Under the pieces are notes generated by a model. The model was not told the DNA's origin and ran no database searches. It was given only the letters and a program-made list of their open reading frames with translations. Positions 43,756-51,859 of a stretch of 64,000 bases of DNA are shown here, in pieces (positions within the stretch are counted from its first letter, which is position 1; each line of letters opens with the position of its first letter). This DNA is from Chitinophagales bacterium. Lineage in GTDB: Bacteria > Bacteroidota > Bacteroidia > Chitinophagales > Saprospiraceae. The translations under genes and the position numbers were made by a program. The DNA is taken from contig JAAFJT010000010.1 of NCBI GenBank assembly GCA_013298955.1, positions 1 through 64,000 of the forward strand. The letters run 5' to 3'.

Positions 43756-44559
43756 ATGGGTGATTTATTGACAGAATTAGTAAAATCGTTCGGACAAGCG
43801 ATTCCGAGTATCATAGCTGCTTTTACAGTGGCAGTGGTGGGCAGCATAGTGGCATCTATGCTTGGTAAATTGATTACACAGTTGTTGAGCAAAACGGGTG
43901 TGGATGCTTTAGCTGACAAAATCAATCAGATAGACTTTATCAGTAGTTATAATATTAAAATTTTGCCGAGTCGGTTGATTGGTAAGATTGTATATTATAT
44001 TTTGATGTTGGTGGTTTTAATTATTGCCACCGATTTATTGGGCATGCCTGCGGTCTCGCAGTTGGTGCGCGACTTGATTAATTATGTGCCGATACTGATT
44101 TCGGGTGTAATTGTCTTGTTATTTGGTTTAGTGATTGCAGATGCTGTTAAAGATGCCACAGCGACTGCTTGTAAATCATTGGGTATTCCGTCTGGAAAAA
44201 TCATTGCAAATTTTTTATTTTACTTTATATTTTTGACCGCATTGATAAGTGCGTTGTCGCAAGCTAAAATTGATACCGATTTTATCAAATCGAATTTGAA
44301 TATTTTGTTGGGTGCGGCAGTTGGCGCGTTTGGGTTGGGATATGGATTGGCATCGAAAGATATGATGTCCAATTTTTTAGCCTCTTTTTACAGCCGAGAC
44401 AAAATTAAAATGGGCGATTTAGTAGCAATAGATGGCGTAAAAGGCGTGATTATTGATATGGATAATACATCTTTGGCATTACAATTGGAGGAAAGTGTGG
44501 TGATTATTCCGTTGAGCAAAGTAGCAACGAGCAAAGTTGAAATTTTTCAAATAAGTTAA
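43756..44559 (+). CDS. MscS-like mechanosensitive channel protein
   Basis: 267 residues. Hydrophobic segments lie at about 15-40 (AFTVAVVGSIVASMLGKLI), 75-95 and 108-133 (VPILISGVIVLLFGLVIADAV), with another at about 145-165. A glycine-rich helix (LLGAAVGAFGLGYGLASKDM) at about 190-212 resembles TM3 of MscS. A short beta domain (MGDLVAIDGVKGVIIDM) follows. The C-terminal cytoplasmic cage is truncated compared with E. coli MscS. Likely an inner-membrane channel or relative. It follows the twin small genes; a palindrome follows the stop. Confidence 0.75.
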   Translation: MGDLLTELVKSFGQAIPSIIAAFTVAVVGSIVASMLGKLITQLLSKTGVDALADKINQIDFISSYNIKILPSRLIGKIVYYILMLVVLIIATDLLGMPAVSQLVRDLINYVPILISGVIVLLFGLVIADAVKDATATACKSLGIPSGKIIANFLFYFIFLTALISALSQAKIDTDFIKSNLNILLGAAVGAFGLGYGLASKDMMSNFLASFYSRDKIKMGDLVAIDGVKGVIIDMDNTSLALQLEESVVIIPLSKVATSKVEIFQIS

Positions 44560-44578
44560 GATAGATTTTAATTGCAAC

Positions 44579-44611
44579 AACCTTTGGAGGGTTTTAAACC
44601 CTCCAAAGGTT
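44579..44611. repeat. AACCTTTGGAGGGTTT palindrome
   Basis: 16-bp perfect arms with one central base, 19 bases after the channel gene. Same family as 31409-31431. Confidence 0.85.
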
Positions 44612-44782
44612 TGATAATCAATTATTTATACTATTCGGTAGGTCTTCTTCATCAATTATAACAAAACCATTATTTTAGAACCAGAATTATTTTTTTTAAA
44701 CCTTATTTTATCAATCATTCTATGCCGCCAAAAGCGGAAAAGATTTTTTTAGAAAACAATTAACAAACAAAACGTAACAAAC

Positions 44783-45748
44783 ATGATGTTGAGAAACTTC
44801 TTCGCATGTGCAGCATTGACCCTTGCTGTCACAGGTACTTCGGTTGCCCAAAAAATATTGGATGCCAAATCCGAAGTCAAAGAAATGTCCACTGATGCCA
44901 AAGATGGCTGGACGACTAATGGCGGTCTTGGTTTAGATTTCACTTCCCTTTGGTTGAGCAATCCAAGACCAGGTTCGGGCGATAGTCGCTTCGGCGCAGG
45001 TGGCTTGTTGAGCTATGTTGCCAATTACAAAGGTGGCAATTTCCTTTGGGACACCAAAGCAGGGCTTCAACTTTCAGTGATTAAAAATGGTGCAGAACCC
45101 TATACCAAAGCGATTGATGCCGTGCAAGTCACGACTCGGATGGGGCGTTTGATTAGCGGCAAATTGTATGGGGCGGTTTTAGGCGATTTGCAAACCCAAA
45201 TTTTGCCTACGTATTCCAAAAATTTACTACAAGAAACAGTCAATGGTGTTCGCAATTCATTGACATCCAACTTCTTAGCTCCCGGTATTGTCAAAGTTGC
45301 ACCTGGTGTGATTTATCGTGCAGATGAGCATTTGAGCATTTTGTATTCTCCTTTTGCGTACAAAGGTATCATTGTCCGCGACTCGGTTTTAGCGGCAAAA
45401 GGACTTTTTTTTACGCCTGAAGTGGTGAATGGCAAACGCAAAATCATGGATCATCAAGCAGGTTCTGAGATTCGGGTCGATTATGCACGCAAATTTTTGA
45501 CGAATCGATTGAGTTATGTGGGTACGTTGGACTTGTATTCCAATTATTTCCGTGATTTTCAAAATGTTGACGTAGAGGTCTATCACACCTTAGATTATTT
45601 GATTTGGAAAAACCTTTCTTTAAACTTTAAATCGGATTGGTTTTATGACCATGATTTATTGGTTTATAAAGGGGGCGATTTGACTAAGTTAGGTCGGGAT
45701 GTGTTTATGCGGAATGCTTTATTTTTGAAATATTCGCAAGTATTTTAA
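44783..45748 (+). CDS. DUF3078 outer-membrane beta-barrel protein
   Basis: 321 residues. A signal peptide ends near SVAQ (residue 23). The rest alternates hydrophobic and polar residues with aromatic girdles (GGLGLDFTSLWLSN, FRDFQNVDVEVYHTLDYLIW) and ends in FLKYSQVF with a terminal phenylalanine, typical of outer-membrane barrels. This pattern matches DUF3078. Function unknown; presumably a small porin-like protein of about 12 strands. It stands alone, followed by two palindromes. Confidence 0.78.
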   Translation: MMLRNFFACAALTLAVTGTSVAQKILDAKSEVKEMSTDAKDGWTTNGGLGLDFTSLWLSNPRPGSGDSRFGAGGLLSYVANYKGGNFLWDTKAGLQLSVIKNGAEPYTKAIDAVQVTTRMGRLISGKLYGAVLGDLQTQILPTYSKNLLQETVNGVRNSLTSNFLAPGIVKVAPGVIYRADEHLSILYSPFAYKGIIVRDSVLAAKGLFFTPEVVNGKRKIMDHQAGSEIRVDYARKFLTNRLSYVGTLDLYSNYFRDFQNVDVEVYHTLDYLIWKNLSLNFKSDWFYDHDLLVYKGGDLTKLGRDVFMRNALFLKYSQVF

Positions 45749-45771
45749 ATAATTGTTTTTCAAGTAATTAC

Positions 45772-45804
45772 ACCGTTTGGAGGGTTTAAAACCCTCCAAA
45801 CGGT
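45772..45804. repeat. ACCGTTTGGAGGGTTT palindrome
   Basis: 16-bp perfect arms with one central A. Outer bases ACCG/CGGT differ from the other family copies but still pair, so the stem is conserved by compensation. Confidence 0.85.
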
Positions 45805-45857
45805 AAGTTCGATTTTTTTTAATTGAATTACACTTGTAATGATTGTGTAAAACAATA

Positions 45858-45908
45858 AAAAGCCTTTTGGAGCGTGTTTTAAAAAGCATGACCACTCCAA
45901 AAGGCTTT
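45858..45908. terminator. AAAAGCCTTTTGGAG terminator-like hairpin
   Basis: AAAGCCTTTTGGAG and CTCCAAAAGGCTTT pair around a 20-base loop that ends in a T-rich stretch. Confidence 0.6.
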
Positions 45909-45928
45909 CTTTGTTAATTTTAGAAAAA

Positions 45929-45970
45929 ATTAACAAAATCTTAACTAAAATTAACAAAATCTTAACTAAA
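45929..45970 (+). promoter_or_regulatory. Tandem 21-bp direct repeat upstream of the methyltransferase
   Basis: ATTAACAAAATCTTAACTAA plus one base occurs twice back to back. The spacing is two helical turns. It lies just upstream of a near-consensus box TACCTTTA (45977-45984), so it may be an operator. Confidence 0.5.
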
Positions 45971-45999
45971 ACCGATTACCTTTACAAAAATTTTTATTG

Positions 46000-46710
46000 A
46001 TGAACAACGTAACCGAAGCAAAAAACATCCTTATGCGATTTAGTATGAATCATTGGCAAGGGCTATGCTGTAGTTTTATCTTGGTCTTCCTGCTACAGGG
46101 TTGTAAAAACGACTCCAAAACACCCCCCATAAACCAATCTTCAAAACCGATTCCAGTCGTTCCGCATGATTTGCAAGACTTGACTCGGGTGATTTGGCAA
46201 AAACCAGAAATGGTGATTAATATTTTTGGAGATTTAAGCAATAAAGTGGTAGCAGATATTGGTGCAGGGACGGGTTTTTTTGCTTTTCGCCTGTTGCCTA
46301 AGTGTAAAAAAGTATTAGCTTTGGATATTGACCCGCGTTTCATTACTATCATTGATAGTGCGCGCTCAAGATTGCGTCCCGATTTGCGGGTGCGGTTGAT
46401 TCCGCGCTTAGTAGAGTCGAATGACCCCCAATTACTCCCCGAAGAAACCGATAATGTGTTGATTGTCAATACCTATATGTATATTGCCAATCGTGTGGCG
46501 TATTTGAATACGTTGAAAAAAGGGATGAAAAAAGGAGGGAAAATTGTGATTGTGGATTATAAAGAGAAAAAAATCCCCGAAGGACCCAAAGTTGAATTAA
46601 AATTGCCTTTGAGTGTCGTGGAAAAAGAATTGTTGCAAGCAGGTTTTCAAAAAATTACGACTGATGATACTTCTTTGGATTATCAATATATTGTGACGGC
46701 TATTTATTGA
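46000..46710 (+). CDS. Lipoprotein-type SAM-dependent methyltransferase
   Basis: 236 residues from ATG 46000 (a TTG lies just before; ATG 46033 would give a cleaner signal peptide). The hydrophobic stretch and lipobox FLLQGC near residue 34 suggest a lipoprotein. After a Lys/Pro linker comes a Rossmann methyltransferase: VADIGAGTGFFAF (motif I), LALDIDP and VLIVNTYMYI. Methyltransferases use SAM, which is not expected in the periplasm, so either the signal is not used or the protein acts unusually. Substrate unknown. Confidence 0.72.
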   Translation: MNNVTEAKNILMRFSMNHWQGLCCSFILVFLLQGCKNDSKTPPINQSSKPIPVVPHDLQDLTRVIWQKPEMVINIFGDLSNKVVADIGAGTGFFAFRLLPKCKKVLALDIDPRFITIIDSARSRLRPDLRVRLIPRLVESNDPQLLPEETDNVLIVNTYMYIANRVAYLNTLKKGMKKGGKIVIVDYKEKKIPEGPKVELKLPLSVVEKELLQAGFQKITTDDTSLDYQYIVTAIY

Positions 46711-46740
46711 AACATGACGATACTCGTTACCAATTGAATT

Positions 46741-46797
46741 GCGCAAAATGCTTAGTAATCGGAAAATTCATTTTCCGACTACTAAGCATTCTTGCGC
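46741..46797. repeat. ATGCTTAGTA palindrome
   Basis: GCGCaaaATGCTTAGTAATCGG pairs with its inverse around TTC. It lies between the methyltransferase and a C-terminal remnant. Confidence 0.75.
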
Positions 46798-46809
46798 ACG
46801 TTTGAATAA

Positions 46810-47019
46810 TTATCGTTTGGGTGTTACGGTTATAATCAAACTTAGGATTTCGGTTCGTTTGGACATTTGCGCCGTAGGCGATTGAACGCTGATTTGGTAC
46901 GACCCATTTTGACGGATGTATAGGTGCCAAGTTACGATTGTGCAGAGAGCGTCACAAGTGAAAAAGCAGTTGTAAATAGACTTTGTATTAAAAAAAATCA
47001 AATGTAAGTAATTTTTCAA
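46810..47019 (-). pseudogene. Possible C-terminal remnant of a secreted protein
   Basis: The last 45 or so residues read TWHLYIRQNGSYQISVQSPT...RTEILSLIITVTPKR, an alternating beta pattern like a carbohydrate-binding or Ig-like module, ending at a stop beside the palindrome 46741-46797. The N-terminal part is not protein-like. No family is assigned. Confidence 0.25.
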
Positions 47020-47035
47020 ATTATACGCCTTTCCA

Positions 47036-47944
47036 TCATAATTTTAAACCTAAAACCAATGCCCAAGTCACCAAAAAGCTGATAATCATTGACGCATTCA
47101 CTAATAAACCTGCAATGCGACTATCATATTGAAATTCATCAGAGAATGGCATGATGGTCAAACCTACGGGTAATAAAACACAAACAATTAATACACTGCG
47201 TTCTACACTTGGCAACATAAAATGATATAATAAAAATGCTAAGGTCAATCCTGCGGCATATCGAATCATCAAAACTTTGCTCACCGCTTTTAATTGTTGT
47301 TTTTCAAAAATAAAATTTAAATAAATACCCATTAAAATTAAAACAACGGGTTTATTTGCCTTGCCTAATACATCTAAAAAATCAATACAAATTTTAGGAA
47401 TTGGAATGGATAAAGCATTGATTATCAATCCAATCAACATGGCTTGCAATGGGCGCAACTGTATCACTTTTTTTAAAACAGTCATCGCATGGGTTTGACC
47501 CGAAAGTGCAAAATAGCTGCCGATAGGATACACGAGCGCGAAAACGACGATGGTATTGCCCAAATCGAATAGGACGGCATATGTCAGCGCATCGCGCCCC
47601 CAAATGCCTTCCACAATCGGAAATCCAAACATCACGGTATTCAATCCGCCCGCGCCCATCGTGAGGATGCCGCGCAAAGCATTTGGATACGTTTTGAACG
47701 CAAACCAAGCAATCGTCAACATCGTACTCCCAAAGCCAATTGCCAACCCAGTACGGGTGAAAAGATGGGGTTCAAAATGAACTTGCATGAATAAAAGCAG
47801 CACCAATGCAGGGAAAGAGGTCTGCATCATGAATTTAGAAAGGGTTTTGCCATCCTGTTCCGTGATAAGTCCCCCTTTTTTGAGCGCGTACCCAAAGGCG
47901 ATAAAGGCAAAAGTGAGTAGAAAGGTACTATTAGTTGGATTCAT
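47036..47944 (-). CDS. AEC-family auxin-efflux-type transporter
   Basis: About 302 residues from MNPTNSTF, with ten hydrophobic segments in the two-times-five-helix pattern of the AEC family. FGYALKKGGLITEQDGKTL opens it, and VMFGFPIVEGIWG and GLLVNASMIISFLVTWAL lie in the later helices. AEC proteins export organic acids or auxin-like compounds; the substrate is unknown here. The frame is open 74 codons upstream, but those residues translate repeats, and the box 47970-47977 supports the start at 47944. Confidence 0.85.
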   Translation of the reverse strand: MNPTNSTFLLTFAFIAFGYALKKGGLITEQDGKTLSKFMMQTSFPALVLLLFMQVHFEPHLFTRTGLAIGFGSTMLTIAWFAFKTYPNALRGILTMGAGGLNTVMFGFPIVEGIWGRDALTYAVLFDLGNTIVVFALVYPIGSYFALSGQTHAMTVLKKVIQLRPLQAMLIGLIINALSIPIPKICIDFLDVLGKANKPVVLILMGIYLNFIFEKQQLKAVSKVLMIRYAAGLTLAFLLYHFMLPSVERSVLIVCVLLPVGLTIMPFSDEFQYDSRIAGLLVNASMIISFLVTWALVLGLKL

Positions 47945-47969
47945 ATGATGATTTTGAAACGAAAGAGGG

Positions 47970-47977
47970 CAAAGGTA
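47970..47977 (-). promoter_or_regulatory. -7 box for the AEC transporter
   Basis: Minus-strand TACCTTTG, an exact match 25 bases before the start codon at 47944. Confidence 0.7.
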
Positions 47978-48005
47978 TGATGAGCATGCAATAATATGAC
48001 GTAGT

Positions 48006-48194
48006 TGGGAAATAAATTTCCCATGATTCGCAGGAAATTTATTTCCCGATGGCGAATCAAGGAATTGGGTTGGCTTAAAAACTTTTAGAGAACGTTGTTT
48101 TGCGGTTTTTTGGAGTGGTATGCAACGTAAAAAAGAGCTGTATTGCTTAAACACCCTGTGCAGCAAGTTGCAACTTGCTACACAGGGTGTTTAA
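48006..48194. repeat. Cluster of three palindromes
   Basis: 48006-48023 (TGGGAAATaaATTTCCCA), 48025-48058 (GATTCGC arms around a GGAAATTTATTTCC core) and 48147-48194 (TTAAACACCCTGTG arms with one mismatch). The first two share the GGAAATAAATTTCC core with 61247-61294 and 22823-22877. Confidence 0.75.
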
Positions 48195-48257
48195 AATGAT
48201 TTTCAATTTAAAAATTATCTGATGAGAAATGGTTGCCAAAGCCTCTAAACATTTTAC

Positions 48258-49817
48258 TTATTTAGAACGCAAGCGTATCACAGGGCAAATCAATTCTTCC
48301 AAAGAAATCCCTCCATGTTGGAAAGTGTTTTTATAATAATTGTTAAAATAATTATAATTATTCGGATATAAGAAAAACGTATCTTCTTTCGCAAAGATAT
48401 AAGTCGAACTCACATTCGGGCGCGGCAAACCTGCCATTTTCGGGTCGCGCACTTCCAATACATCTTTCCTATCATATTGCAAATTTCTTCCAACTTTATA
48501 CCGCAAATTCGTCGTCGTTTCCTTATCGCCCACCACCCGCGAAGGCGTTTTGACGCGAATCGTACCATGATCGGTCGTAATAATCAATCGAATATTTTTT
48601 TCTGCCAAGCGTTGCAAAGCCGACCAAATCGGTGAATGGATAAACCATGAGCGCGTCAAAGACCGATACGCCGTTTCATCGCCTGCCAATTCTTTTAAGA
48701 CTTCCATCTCTGTCCGTGCATGAGAAAGCATATCAATAAAATTATATACGATAACACTTAAATCATTGTTTGCATAGCGTATAATATTGTCATTCAATTG
48801 TTTAGCTGCCGCAACATTGGTAATTTTAACATAATCAAATTTAATATCTTTGCGCAAGGTGCGTTTCAATTGGTCGCCCAGAAACTCGTGTTCATGCAAA
48901 TTTTTACCGCCATCTTCCGAATCGTTCAACCATTTATCGGGAAAACGCGCCTCAATATCCGCAGGCAGCAAGCCTGAAAAAATCGCATTTCGACTGTATT
49001 GCGTACTCGCGGGCAGAATCGAACAAAAATAATCTTCTTCTTCCACTCGATATAATTCAGAAATAATCGGTTCTAAAACCTTCCATTGGTCAAAACGAAG
49101 GTTATCTAACAATAACATTACAGTCGGAACGCCATCGCCCAAGTACGGCAAAACCTTGTTACGCATCAATTGATGCGACATCAAAGGCGCGTTATGCTTG
49201 TTTTTGCCCAACCAATCCACATAATTTTTAGCCACATATTTAGAAAAAGCCTTATTTGCTTCACTTTTTTGGTCGGTTAGGATTTCAACCATTTCGGTAT
49301 TATTGCCTGCGTCCATGCGCAATTCCCAACTAATGATTTTTTTATAGACTTCGACCCATTCCGACATATTCAATCCAGCATTAATTTGATTGAATAATTC
49401 GATGAAATTTTGTTGATAATCCGCATTGGTTTTTTCGTTGATAAGGCGTTTTTTATCCGTAATGCGTTTCAAAGTCATCAATATTTGATTGGGATTGACG
49501 GGTTTTATCAAATAATCTTTGATTTGTGCGCCAATTGCAGAATCCATGACATGTTCTGCCTCATTTTTGGTAATCATGACGACGGGCAAATGCGGAAAAT
49601 TTTCCTTCAACCGTGCCAATGTTTCCAAACCCGTCAAACCGGGCATGGATTCATCCAAAAAGACCACATCAAAATCACGTTGCGTTTCGCACTCTTCCAG
49701 CGCGTCATGCCCATTCGTGACCGTCACCACATCATATCCTTTTTGTTTTAAAAAAAAAGTATGCGGTTTCAATAAATCAATTTCATCATCTGCCCACAAA
49801 ATTCTAATTTTGTCCAT
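48258..49817 (-). CDS. porX: T9SS two-component regulator PorX
   Basis: 519 residues. The receiver domain (about 1-125) has DDE, the phospho-Asp in VFLDESMP and the lysine in YLIKPVN. The rest is an alkaline-phosphatase-like PglZ domain (LLLDNLRFDQW, TTDHGTIR), as in PorX, which with PorY and SigP regulates type IX secretion genes and cleaves nucleotide signals. Length is normal. It complements gldN at 7135 and the three T9SS cargos in this window. Confidence 0.93.
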   Translation of the reverse strand: MDKIRILWADDEIDLLKPHTFFLKQKGYDVVTVTNGHDALEECETQRDFDVVFLDESMPGLTGLETLARLKENFPHLPVVMITKNEAEHVMDSAIGAQIKDYLIKPVNPNQILMTLKRITDKKRLINEKTNADYQQNFIELFNQINAGLNMSEWVEVYKKIISWELRMDAGNNTEMVEILTDQKSEANKAFSKYVAKNYVDWLGKNKHNAPLMSHQLMRNKVLPYLGDGVPTVMLLLDNLRFDQWKVLEPIISELYRVEEEDYFCSILPASTQYSRNAIFSGLLPADIEARFPDKWLNDSEDGGKNLHEHEFLGDQLKRTLRKDIKFDYVKITNVAAAKQLNDNIIRYANNDLSVIVYNFIDMLSHARTEMEVLKELAGDETAYRSLTRSWFIHSPIWSALQRLAEKNIRLIITTDHGTIRVKTPSRVVGDKETTTNLRYKVGRNLQYDRKDVLEVRDPKMAGLPRPNVSSTYIFAKEDTFFLYPNNYNYFNNYYKNTFQHGGISLEELICPVIRLRSK

Positions 49818-50340
49818 CTTTTTTTCTACCTTAAAAAGGGTTTAAAATATATATCTTTGATTATCAATGTAATACAGTGTATGCCAAAATAATATTTGGA
49901 ACGGTATTTGCGAAATTGGCTTAACCTTGTTTAAGCCCAACAAAAGTAATCAAGTTGGACTTGGATTTTTTAGATAAAAGGGATTCTTTTACAAAAAAAT
50001 GCCTCTTATCTCGGATACCCTCCCTCTTTAGGAAATTCCATGCCGTCTGAGTGGGATAACAGCCAAAAAATTTGTTTTTTGATTTTTTTGCAAAACAAAT
50101 GAAAGCACAAATGGAAGGTCTTTTTTTCTATTTTTTGAAAATAATTGCTTTTAAATTTCTTAAAACGAGATTTTTTTTAAAAAATTTGCAGTACGAAACG
50201 GGCTAAATTAGAAATAATAAAAAAAAGTTATTTTTTTTTAAAAATTTTTGAATAAAAGATACGTTGTAATAATTTTTTATCCTAAATTTACATCGTGATT
50301 TTGTTGAGGGCATTTATGTTAATATTTAGTTAAAAATCAA
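49818..50340. other. AT-rich intergenic region with an isolated promoter box
   Basis: No gene seen in 523 bases. TATCTTTG (plus strand, 49852-49859) is an exact -7 match that would transcribe toward the HD gene with a leader of about 480 bases. No other signal was recognised. Confidence 0.5.
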
Positions 50341-51558
50341 ATGCAAAAAAAGGTCAAAATTTTCAACGATCCCGTTTACGGATTCATTAGTGTTCCTGTT
50401 GGTATTGTGTTGGAAATCATAGAACATCCTTTTTTTCAACGTTTGCGGCGTATTTCACAATTAGGATTGACTTCTTACGTTTATCCTGGAGCGTTACACA
50501 CCCGCTTTCACCACGCACTCGGGGCGTATCATTTGATGACCCGCGCAGTTGAAGTATTGCGCAATAAGGGTGTTGACATTTCAGAGATAGAAGCTGAGGC
50601 GGTTTGTATAGCCATTTTGTTGCATGATGTCGGTCATGGTCCCTTCTCACACGCGCTCGAACATACGATTATTGACATTCATCACGAAGAAATGTCGATT
50701 TTATTTATGGAACAGCTCAATCAACATTTCAAGGGACAATTACAATTAGCGATAACGATTTTCAAAGGAACGTATTCCAGAAAATTTTTACATCAATTGG
50801 TTTCTGGACAATTGGATATGGATAGATTGGATTATTTGTCTCGCGACAGTTTTTTTACAGGTGTGACAGAAGGTTCGGTTGGACACAATCGATTGATACA
50901 AATGTTGAATGTGTTTGAAGGCGAATTGGTCGTTGAAGAAAAAGGTATATACAGTGTTGAGCATTTTTTAATCGCACGACGACTGATGTATTGGCAAGTT
51001 TATTTGCATAAAACAGTATTGTCCGCAGAGCAGATGTTGATTAAAACATTGCAACGCGCTAAACAATTAGTTCAAGAAGGCACACGCATCGAAAGTTTTG
51101 GTAATTTAAATTATTTTTTAAATCAATCTTTTACAGATATTGATAAAAAAAATATTAAAAATTTGCCGAATCATTTTGCCATGTTAGATGATATTGATAT
51201 TATTGCATCGTTAAAACAATGGACCATACACGGCGACCTCATTTTATCCTATCTGGCGAAGTGCATACTACATCGAAAACTGTTTAAAATTCGCTTGCAA
51301 AATACGGTGATAACACCTTCGGACATTGCGGCGGCGGAAGCACTCATTAAACAACAGTTTTCACAACTATCTGAGGCAGAAATCCGTTATTGGGTTTTTA
51401 CGGGCAAAGAAAGTAATCGTACCTATAATAAGAAAAAAGACGACATTAAAATATTGATGAAGAACGGAAACGTCCGTTCCTTTTCCGAGAGCGCGGATTA
51501 TGAGTTGCAAACAAAAATAATTTCGAGATATTATATCTGTTTTCCAAAAAGTTTTTAA
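50341..51558 (+). CDS. HD-domain dNTP triphosphohydrolase-like protein
   Basis: 405 residues of the SAMHD1/dGTPase-like HD superfamily. The conserved start is FFQRLRRISQLGLTSYVYPG, then the metal-binding histidine in TRFHHALG and the HD pair in LLHDVGHGPFSHALE (about 97-111). The downstream QLDMDRLDYLSRDSFFTG holds the third metal-binding Asp. It may hydrolyse dNTPs to control pools, but nucleotide specificity is not readable. Monocistronic, with a large palindrome beyond its stop. Confidence 0.85.
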   Translation: MQKKVKIFNDPVYGFISVPVGIVLEIIEHPFFQRLRRISQLGLTSYVYPGALHTRFHHALGAYHLMTRAVEVLRNKGVDISEIEAEAVCIAILLHDVGHGPFSHALEHTIIDIHHEEMSILFMEQLNQHFKGQLQLAITIFKGTYSRKFLHQLVSGQLDMDRLDYLSRDSFFTGVTEGSVGHNRLIQMLNVFEGELVVEEKGIYSVEHFLIARRLMYWQVYLHKTVLSAEQMLIKTLQRAKQLVQEGTRIESFGNLNYFLNQSFTDIDKKNIKNLPNHFAMLDDIDIIASLKQWTIHGDLILSYLAKCILHRKLFKIRLQNTVITPSDIAAAEALIKQQFSQLSEAEIRYWVFTGKESNRTYNKKKDDIKILMKNGNVRSFSESADYELQTKIISRYYICFPKSF

Positions 51559-51660
51559 ATTTGCATGAGTATTCGTTCTGTCGAAACCGTTTTCTGTTTA
51601 AAATAGTGTTAATAAAAGGTTATATGATTGTAAATCAATGGATTAACAATCGCGTTGTAA

Positions 51661-51763
51661 GTTTGAGGTAGGATTTTTTAAGATTATTGGGATTAAAATT
51701 AGGAGCGTTTTTAAAAAAAAATCCTAATTTTAGTGCAGATAATCTTAAAATCCTACCTCAAAC
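51661..51763. repeat. GTTTGAGGTAGGATTTT inverted repeat
   Basis: GTTTGAGGTAGGATTTTTTA pairs with its inverse at 51738-51763, and inner ATTAAAATTAGGA with TCCTAATTTTAGT, around a GAGCG-(T)n-(A)n centre. It lies between the HD gene and the repeat protein. Confidence 0.75.
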
Positions 51764-51859
51764 CGAATCATTCAAACGGCTAAATATTTTAAAATAATAT
51801 TTACGTGCAATTCATTCATTAAAATTTTTCTAATTCATTCTTAAACCAAACTCAGAGTT

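Noticed and set aside
47945-48166. 74-residue N-terminal extension of the AEC transporter
   Set aside because: It translates palindromes and lies upstream of an exact promoter box.
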